A stretch of 5,664 nucleotides of DNA from an uncultured Pseudomonadota bacterium (GTDB lineage: Bacteria > Pseudomonadota > Alphaproteobacteria > RUG11792). Numbering within the stretch: the first letter of the stretch is position 1; each line of letters begins with the position of its first letter. Location of the stretch: assembly GCA_902796745.1 (NCBI GenBank), contig CADBQC010000127.1, positions 1-5,664 on the forward strand. The letters run 5' to 3'. The notes beneath the pieces were generated by a model. The model saw only the letters and a program-made list of their open reading frames with translations, ran no database searches and had not been told where the DNA came from. A program made the position numbers and the translations under genes. Positions 1 to 4,674 of this stretch are shown in pieces.

Positions 1-69
1 CATTCTGACATGAGCTAATTCCACATGCATAGCTTTTTTGTACAAACTTTTTGCTTGTTTACCCCCCCC
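1..69. repeat. 69-base direct terminal repeat, left copy
   Basis: These 69 bases are identical to the last 69 bases of the window (5596-5664). The unit contains ATGCAT (25-30), the perfect 10-bp palindrome TTTGTACAAA (37-46) and ends within a run of C. If the two copies are one locus, the sequence is a circle of 5595 bases or a contig that overlaps itself. If they are two loci, this is a dispersed or tandem intergenic repeat. The right copy lies just upstream of the leftward outer-membrane protein gene, so in the two-locus case the left copy could lie upstream of another such gene to the left of the window. The identity is read directly; the cause cannot be decided from the sequence. Confidence 0.95.
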
Positions 70-70
70 C
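62..70. repeat. C9 homopolymer tract
   Basis: Nine consecutive C sit in an otherwise AT-rich intergenic stretch. Eight C also end the right-hand repeat copy, where the window stops inside the run. Runs of C or G this long are prone to slipped-strand changes in length, and in other bacteria such runs near surface-protein genes cause phase variation. Here the tract directly abuts the dyad at 71-88. If the ends join, it lies between the outer-membrane protein gene and rbfA. A switching role is an inference; sequencing or assembly error in the run length is also possible. Confidence 0.9.
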
Positions 71-88
71 TGTTGCATTTTTGCAACA
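71..88. promoter_or_regulatory. Perfect 7-bp dyad, candidate operator
   Basis: The arms TGTTGCA (71-77) and TGCAACA (82-88) are perfectly complementary around a TTTT centre. The dyad starts directly after the C9 tract and covers the region where the -35 of the TATAAT box at 101-106 would fall. No T-run follows on either strand, which argues against a terminator and for a protein-binding site. The binding factor is not known. Confidence 0.45.
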
Positions 89-100
89 CAATTGTCGATT

Positions 101-106
101 TATAAT
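101..106 (+). promoter_or_regulatory. Candidate rbfA promoter, distal -10 box
   Basis: This is a perfect TATAAT hexamer. No good -35 lies at 16-18 bases: TTTTTG is at 17, and TTGCAA (81-86) is better but only 14 bases away. The dyad at 71-88 overlaps this area, so a regulator could assist or block the site. It would give a leader of roughly 85-90 bases before rbfA. Confidence 0.4.
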
Positions 107-161
107 GCTACAGTCACCTATTGCACTGTTTTTGCGCGCATGCTTTGCCTTATGAAATTTG

Positions 162-170
162 TGCTAAAAT
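162..170 (+). promoter_or_regulatory. Candidate rbfA promoter, extended -10
   Basis: TGCTAAAAT fits the TGn extended -10 pattern with a five-of-six match to TATAAT. Upstream, CTTTGC and TTTGCC lie at 15-16 bases and are weak -35 candidates. Thirty bases separate the box from the ATG at 201, the same distance seen for the similar box upstream of asd. It was found by pattern only. Confidence 0.4.
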
Positions 171-200
171 ACAACAGGCGTGATTATATTTCGGCAGACG

Positions 201-626
201 ATGATGAAGCGTATATCTCAAAAAACAGTTTTGTATACCCCAGAACGCGTGAAATCTAGACCATCTAGAGCTCATAAGGTTGCGATGCAACTGAAAGAAT
301 GCTTTTCCCTTGCTCTGTCTAGAGGTGATTTTCCAATCCTGCCTAATCACGAGGAAGAATCTCGTTTACCAACTCCCGTGACAATAACATACATAGAACT
401 TTCCCCAGATTTGCGAAGTGCTATTGTCTATTTTACACCGCTTGGCGGATTAAAAAAAGAAGAAACGGCAAAGTTTTTTGAATTACAAAGACATTATTTC
501 AAAGATTTAATCGCAAAAAAAATGAAAATGCGATTTATTCCAGAGCTTAATTTTAAATTAGATACTTCATTTGAATATTCTGAACGCATAGACAACTTGT
601 TGCATAATGTCAGTTCAAAACTCTGA
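201..626 (+). CDS. rbfA: Ribosome-binding factor A
   Basis: RbfA is a small cytoplasmic KH-fold protein that binds the 30S subunit and helps mature the 5' end of 16S rRNA. The 141-residue product shows the family layout: an N-terminal helix starting near SRAHKVAMQLKE (residues 22-33), the strand segment VTITYIELSPDLRSAIVYF, the helix FFELQRHYFKDLIAKKM, and the C-terminal pattern RFIPELNFKLDTSFEYSERID followed by LL. The length is normal. I chose ATG 201 (ATG 204 is equally possible); a GTG at 180 would add seven residues but has no better ribosome site. In many bacteria rbfA lies between infB and truB. Here no infB precedes it and nuoD follows, overlapping by 20 bases, so it has left its usual operon. 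Candidate promoters lie at 101-106 and 162-170. Confidence 0.9.
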   Translation: MMKRISQKTVLYTPERVKSRPSRAHKVAMQLKECFSLALSRGDFPILPNHEEESRLPTPVTITYIELSPDLRSAIVYFTPLGGLKKEETAKFFELQRHYFKDLIAKKMKMRFIPELNFKLDTSFEYSERIDNLLHNVSSKL

Positions 627-1719
627 ATATATATTAAATTACGGACCGCATCATCCTTCAACTCACGGGATTATGCGGTTGATTTTGACACTGCAGGGCG
701 AAAAGATTTTGGCTTGCGCTCCCGAAATCGGATATCTTCACAGAGGTGTTGAAAAACTGGTCGAGAACAGAAGCTTTCTATCAATCATACCATATGTAGA
801 CCGCCTGGATTATCTTGCTCCTGTTATCCAGGAACATGCTTACGTTCGGGCTATAGAAAAATTGTTGAATATTAAAGTTCCGCGCAGAGCACTGATAATC
901 CGAACGATTTTCGATGAATTGACCAGAATATCAAGCCACATAATGGCTATCGGTTGTTTAACTTACGATTTAGGCTGTTTAAGCCTTTTTCTCTACGGCT
1001 TCGAAGAACGCGAAAAAATTATGGATATTTTTGAGGCAACAACCGGAGCCAGAATGCATCTTGCATATTATGTTCCTGGAGGAGTGACTGATGACGTCTC
1101 TAATGAAACGCTGAACGCCATTAAATTGTTCCTGAATAAGCTGAGATTCTATATGGATGCCGTTAGAAAATTGGCACTGGACAATCGAATTTTTCAGCAA
1201 AGAACAAAAGGAATCGGCATTATTTCAAAAGAAACCGCTATCAAAAATGGTATTTCTGGCATCAACCTTAGGGCTTCTGGCGAGGCATATGATGTTCGCA
1301 AATCCACGCGTTATGGCGTGTACAGTGAGCTCACGTTTGAACCTATAACCCTGCTGGAAGGTGATTGTTATGCTCGAAATATGCTCAGATTGCTTGAGAT
1401 AGAGCAAAGTATAAAATTGATTAAACAATGTTTGAACCTCATAGAACCTGGAGAAATTTGCTCATATGATTGCTTTTCCAGAGACATTAAGTTGCCGAAA
1501 AATTCTGTAATTTATTCTTCCACAGAAACACCGCGTGGCGAATTTGGAATACATTTGTTTACTGAAGAAGAACAAACTAAGCCTTACCGTTTGCGTTTTA
1601 GATCGCCAAGTTTCGCAACAATTCAGCTTTTAAAAACTCTGATTGTTGGGCACTCAATTCCAGATATTCCGGCAATTCTTGGTTCTCTTGATTTTATAAT
1701 GGGATGTTGCGACAGATAA
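607..1719 (+). CDS. nuoD: NADH-quinone oxidoreductase subunit D (divergent, shortened)
   Basis: NuoD is the 49-kDa-type subunit of respiratory complex I; with NuoB it forms the quinone-reduction site on the cytoplasmic side of the inner membrane. Family landmarks are present: LNYGPHHPSTHG (residues 10-21), GYLHRGVEKL (42-51), DRLDYLAP (65-72), FEEREKIMD, GARMH, LRASG, YDVRK and a C-terminal GSLD...MGCCDR. His20, Tyr69 and Asp121 correspond to the quinone-site His38, Tyr87 and Asp139 of Thermus Nqo4. There are no hydrogenase-type paired CxxC nickel ligands. At 370 residues it is about 20 shorter than relatives, because the segment normally reading roughly MEA.IHHFK.YTEG, before the (E/T)xPRGEFG motif, is missing. 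The ATG at 607 is the only start that leaves room for the N-terminal motif. It overlaps rbfA by 20 bases with no clear Shine-Dalgarno, suggesting translational coupling. No other nuo gene is in the window. Confidence 0.92.
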   Translation: MSVQNSEYILNYGPHHPSTHGIMRLILTLQGEKILACAPEIGYLHRGVEKLVENRSFLSIIPYVDRLDYLAPVIQEHAYVRAIEKLLNIKVPRRALIIRTIFDELTRISSHIMAIGCLTYDLGCLSLFLYGFEEREKIMDIFEATTGARMHLAYYVPGGVTDDVSNETLNAIKLFLNKLRFYMDAVRKLALDNRIFQQRTKGIGIISKETAIKNGISGINLRASGEAYDVRKSTRYGVYSELTFEPITLLEGDCYARNMLRLLEIEQSIKLIKQCLNLIEPGEICSYDCFSRDIKLPKNSVIYSSTETPRGEFGIHLFTEEEQTKPYRLRFRSPSFATIQLLKTLIVGHSIPDIPAILGSLDFIMGCCDR

Positions 1720-1774
1720 CTAAAATGTGATTGCAAAAAGTTTAACTTTAGCTCAAACTTTAAACATGTTAAAT

Positions 1775-1783
1775 TGATATATT
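1775..1783 (+). promoter_or_regulatory. Candidate hfq promoter, extended -10
   Basis: TGATATATT matches the TGn extended -10 pattern with five of six bases of TATAAT. It lies in the 78-base gap between nuoD and hfq, and no convincing -35 is present. Transcription would start about where the GTGGA ribosome-binding site lies (1786-1790), giving a very short leader. Read-through from nuoD is the alternative. Two AACTTTA copies 12 bases apart (1744-1750, 1756-1762) lie just upstream. Confidence 0.3.
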
Positions 1784-1797
1784 TTGTGGATAAACAT

Positions 1798-2139
1798 ATG
1801 TCTGAAAGAATAATGAATATACAAGATGCCTTTCTGAATTATATGAGGCGAAACAGGAGACCTGTCACTATCTATCTTATAGGTGGCGTAAAATTAACCG
1901 GGTTGATTGCATGTTTTGACCAAAATTCGATTATTTTAAAGAGAGAAGGATATACTCAGCTCATATATAAGCATGCCATCTCAAATTTCGCTCCTCATGG
2001 CTCGATTAGCCTGTTTGACTGGGGTGAGACTGAAAAAGATACACATAAAACCTCAGACGCAGACGATGTTGAAGATGGAGAATATGAAGATGATGATGGT
2101 GACTACAGGTATGATTATGAAGATGAGGATAATGAATAA
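1798..2139 (+). CDS. hfq: RNA chaperone Hfq with long acidic C-terminal tail
   Basis: Hfq forms a hexameric Sm-like ring that pairs small RNAs with mRNAs. The 113-residue product has the N-terminal NIQDAFLN (residues 7-14), an arginine-rich rim motif RRNRR (17-21), the Sm1 region with PVTIYLIGGVKLTG (22-35), and the Sm2 signature YKHAIS (57-62). Gln9, Tyr26, Lys32, Lys58 and His59 fit known RNA-contact positions. The core ends near Phe73. A 40-residue tail follows, of which 21 are Asp or Glu, interspersed with Tyr; this is longer and more acidic than the short acidic tip of E. coli Hfq. ATG 1798 was chosen because it gives the typical MSE-type N-terminus and has GTGGA seven bases upstream; a TTG at 1774 would add eight unlikely residues. 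The stop codon directly abuts lpdA, so the two are very probably co-transcribed. Confidence 0.93.
   Translation: MSERIMNIQDAFLNYMRRNRRPVTIYLIGGVKLTGLIACFDQNSIILKREGYTQLIYKHAISNFAPHGSISLFDWGETEKDTHKTSDADDVEDGEYEDDDGDYRYDYEDEDNE
2125..2129 (+). promoter_or_regulatory. lpdA ribosome-binding site inside hfq
   Basis: GAGGA lies 10 bases before the lpdA ATG and is part of the last Asp-Glu-Asp codons of hfq. It is the best Shine-Dalgarno match near any start in this window, and it sits wholly inside coding sequence because the two genes have no spacer. Confidence 0.6.
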
Positions 2140-3546
2140 ATGAACTTCGACGTAGTTGTAATAGGCGGAGGGCCGGGCGGATATGTTTGCGCTATAAAGG
2201 CATCTCAGCTTGGATTGAAGGTTGCTGTTATCGATAAATCGAAATCTGAGCTGGGGGGCACCTGCCTTACCAAGGGGTGTATTCCCACAAAGACTATATT
2301 ACAGTCAGCAAAAATTCTTCACCTGTGCAAGATGGCTTCTGAATTTGGAGTAGATTGCACGACGGCAACGCCCAATCTCGAGAAGATTATTGAACGAACC
2401 AAAGGTGTAATTTCTGGACTTAATGGTGGTGTAGCAGGGTTATTTGCGAAAAACAAGGTAACTTTTATCGAAGGCACAGCTCGGTTCAAATTGCAAAATA
2501 CATTGATAGTCGAAAATGGAGCCACATTAACGGAAGTTTCTGGAAAAAATGTTGTAATTGCAGTAGGCGCTAAACCACGTTTAATTCCATGCATAGAGGA
2601 ATTGATACAAAAAGGATTGGTTTGGACGTCAAAAGAGGCAATATTTCCAAAATTTTTGCCGAAAAAAATGCTAATAGTTGGTTCGGGAGCTATTGGCATT
2701 GAACTTGCCTCATTTTACAACGCTATGGGCGCAGAAGTGACTATTGCAGAAATGATGGACAGAATTTTAATCCAAGAAGATAATGAAATATCTGAAAGCG
2801 CTAGAAAGTCGTTCACAAAGCAAGGCATAAAAATTATAACAAGTGCTAAAACACAGAATTTTAGGGAAGACAAAGGCAAGGTATCTGTAGAAATAGTTGA
2901 TAAAAATGGGGACGTAGAGAAAGAAATTTTTGACGTGGTCGTCCTAGCCATAGGCGTTGTTCCAAATACAAAAGATTTGGCGCTAGAGGCTATTTCTGTG
3001 AAGCAGAAGCCAAATGGAGCAATTGAAACAAACCAATACAACGAGACATCGCTTGCAGGAATATACGCCATTGGAGATGTGGCAGAAGCGCCTTGGTTGG
3101 CTCACAAAGCATCGCGAGAGGGCATTCGAGTTGCCGAAAAAATAGCGGGTTTGCAAAAAATTACACCGATAAATTTGAACTCTATTCCATCATGCACTTA
3201 CTCATATCCTCAAATAGCATCCGTTGGAATGACGGAGGAAAAAGCGAAGGAGGCTGGATATGAAATTAAAGTTGGAAAGTCATACTTCAGAAGTAATGGT
3301 AAAGCATTAGCCACAGGAGAACCTGACGGCTTTGTAAAAGTGATATTTGATACGAAGACCGGAGAGCTGTTGGGGGCACACATGATTGGACACGAGGTTA
3401 CAGAAATGTTGCCTATTTTTTCACTAGCAATATCAGCGGAGCTCACCGAAGGAGAGCTTATGGCAACAATTTTCCCTCATCCGACGATGTCAGAATGCCT
3501 GCAAGAAGCAGTTTATTCAGCATTCGGAATGTCAATCAACGGATAA
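2140..3546 (+). CDS. lpdA: Dihydrolipoyl dehydrogenase (E3)
   Basis: E3 is a cytoplasmic FAD enzyme that reoxidises the lipoyl groups of pyruvate and 2-oxoglutarate dehydrogenases (and of glycine cleavage where present), passing electrons to NAD+. The 468-residue protein has normal length and every key site: FAD-binding GGGPGG (residues 9-14); redox-active Cys42 and Cys47 in GGTCLTKGC; the NAD-binding motif GSGAIG (181-186); a second FAD motif with IYAIGD; and a C-terminal dimerisation domain with the catalytic pair His447 and Glu452 in HPTMSE. The start is fixed by the family N-terminus and the GAGGA site in hfq. No E1 or E2 gene is adjacent, so this copy may serve several complexes, or its partners lie elsewhere. 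The stop codon is only 10 bases from the end of the opposing asd gene. A related flavin disulfide reductase is unlikely given the HPTMSE motif. Confidence 0.95.
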   Translation: MNFDVVVIGGGPGGYVCAIKASQLGLKVAVIDKSKSELGGTCLTKGCIPTKTILQSAKILHLCKMASEFGVDCTTATPNLEKIIERTKGVISGLNGGVAGLFAKNKVTFIEGTARFKLQNTLIVENGATLTEVSGKNVVIAVGAKPRLIPCIEELIQKGLVWTSKEAIFPKFLPKKMLIVGSGAIGIELASFYNAMGAEVTIAEMMDRILIQEDNEISESARKSFTKQGIKIITSAKTQNFREDKGKVSVEIVDKNGDVEKEIFDVVVLAIGVVPNTKDLALEAISVKQKPNGAIETNQYNETSLAGIYAIGDVAEAPWLAHKASREGIRVAEKIAGLQKITPINLNSIPSCTYSYPQIASVGMTEEKAKEAGYEIKVGKSYFRSNGKALATGEPDGFVKVIFDTKTGELLGAHMIGHEVTEMLPIFSLAISAELTEGELMATIFPHPTMSECLQEAVYSAFGMSING

Positions 3547-3556
3547 AGCCCTATGA

Positions 3557-4567
3557 TTATTGCTGAGCTACTAGTCTCTGCACTATTTGTATCGCATTTA
3601 GCGCTGCGCCTTTGCGAACGTTATCTGCGACACACCAAAAACTCATCGCATTCTCTGCGTCCGGATGTTTTCTAATTCTGCTGACATAAACATCATTTTT
3701 CGACGCACAATCTATTGGCGTTGCATATTCGTATTGTCCCGGATTATCAATAATCTTAACCCCGGAAAAATCGCTAAGCACTTGATGTGCAAGCTGTATA
3801 TCGACCGGCTTTTCAAAACGTGCGAAGACTGACACTGCGTGTCCCACAATGACTGGCACCCGAACACAAGTCGCTGTTATGATGATATCCGATTTATTTA
3901 ATATCTTTTTTGTCTCGTTCATCATCTTCAGCTCTTCTTTTGTATATGCAGAATTGGCAAATTCGTCAATTTGCGGAATGACGTTGAAAGCTATTTGACG
4001 CTTAAAATGGTGAGCAGTCGTGGATTTGCCATGTAATACTAATTCTGTTTGTTCCATCAATTCATCAACACCTTTTTGTCCGGCGCCAGATGTGGCCTGA
4101 TAAGTGGACACAACAACTTCTTTCAATCCGAATGTATCATGTAATGGCTTGAGAGCCATTACCATTTGTATGGTAGAACAGTTTGGATTTGATATTATTC
4201 TCGAATTATATCTCTCAAGAGCATCGAAATTTATTTCTGGAACAATTAAAGGAACATCCTCCTTCATCCTGAAAAATGAAGTGTTGTCGACGACAATACA
4301 TCCACTTTCTGCCACTTTCGGAGCATACTTCGCAGAAACAGCAGATCCTGCTGAAAATAGCGCATAGTCATAGTCAGAAAAATTCACAGAGTTTATACTT
4401 CTCACTTCCAGTGCAGTTCTACCATAAGGAAGACTTTTTCCGATACTTCTCTCTGATGCTACAGGCACCACATTTTGGGCGGGCAGTCCGACCTCGCTTA
4501 GTATTGACAGCATCTCGCGCCCAACTCGACCAGTCGCCCCGACAACTAATATCTTCTTATTTTTCAT
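3557..4567 (-). CDS. asd: Aspartate-semialdehyde dehydrogenase
   Basis: Asd reduces aspartyl phosphate to L-aspartate 4-semialdehyde with NADPH, the branch point to diaminopimelate/lysine and to threonine and methionine. The 336-residue protein is complete. It has the nucleotide-binding GATGRVG (residues 10-16), the catalytic Cys130 in NPNCST, Gln157 in YQATSGAGQ, the conserved EELKMMNETKKI (211-222), and Arg236 and His243 in RVPVIVGH. The length and motifs fit the main bacterial class. An intracellular bacterium may keep it chiefly for peptidoglycan diaminopimelate, which is an inference. A candidate extended -10 promoter lies 30 bases upstream of the ATG, after the terminator of the preceding same-strand gene. 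There is no clear Shine-Dalgarno, and no terminator lies in the 10-base gap to lpdA. Confidence 0.95.
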   Translation of the reverse strand: MKNKKILVVGATGRVGREMLSILSEVGLPAQNVVPVASERSIGKSLPYGRTALEVRSINSVNFSDYDYALFSAGSAVSAKYAPKVAESGCIVVDNTSFFRMKEDVPLIVPEINFDALERYNSRIISNPNCSTIQMVMALKPLHDTFGLKEVVVSTYQATSGAGQKGVDELMEQTELVLHGKSTTAHHFKRQIAFNVIPQIDEFANSAYTKEELKMMNETKKILNKSDIIITATCVRVPVIVGHAVSVFARFEKPVDIQLAHQVLSDFSGVKIIDNPGQYEYATPIDCASKNDVYVSRIRKHPDAENAMSFWCVADNVRKGAALNAIQIVQRLVAQQ

Positions 4568-4597
4568 ATCTTGGCATAGAATGCAAATCTACGCACT

Positions 4598-4606
4598 ATT
4601 CTACCA
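4598..4606 (-). promoter_or_regulatory. Candidate asd promoter, extended -10
   Basis: Read on the minus strand this is TGGTAGAAT, a TGn extended -10 with five of six bases of TATAAT. No recognisable -35 lies at 17 bases, as expected for extended -10 promoters. It sits between the upstream gene's terminator and the asd start, with 30 bases between box and ATG. Confidence 0.45.
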
Positions 4607-4621
4607 AATCTTTTTCTTATT

Positions 4622-4663
4622 TTATATAAAGAAAGAACATCCCCAGCTGTGCTGAGGACGTTC
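4622..4663 (-). terminator. Intrinsic terminator of the outer-membrane protein gene
   Basis: On the minus strand, arms GAACGTCCTCAGC and GCTGGGGATGTTC form a 13-bp stem closed by an ACA loop (stem 4635-4663), followed by the T-rich TTTCTTTATAT. Two positions pair as G-U on the minus-strand RNA but would be A-C mismatches in plus-strand RNA, so the structure is built for leftward transcription. It begins 11 bases past the stop codon of the outer-membrane protein gene. Confidence 0.85.
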
Positions 4664-4674
4664 CCTGTATTTTT

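Noticed and set aside
13..39. AGCTA/TAGCT arms followed by a T6 run as a rightward terminator
   Set aside because: The stem is only 5 bp with a 12-base loop, too weak to support, and no rightward gene is visible before it.
180..200. GTG at 180 as the rbfA start
   Set aside because: It adds seven residues outside the conserved region, has no properly spaced Shine-Dalgarno, and would leave only a few bases after the better extended -10 at 162-170.
38..259. 73-residue open frame across the repeat, C tract and rbfA start
   Set aside because: It begins without a ribosome site, runs through the C9 tract and two promoters, resembles no known family and overlaps rbfA in another frame.
607..1719. 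Group 4 [NiFe] hydrogenase large subunit instead of NuoD
   Set aside because: The paired CxxC nickel ligands near both ends are absent; the CC near the C-terminus is not a CxxC, and complex I motifs match throughout.
2319..3446. Minus-strand open frames of 78-126 residues inside lpdA
   Set aside because: They are shadows of a fully motif-supported plus-strand gene, with no start signals or recognisable domains.
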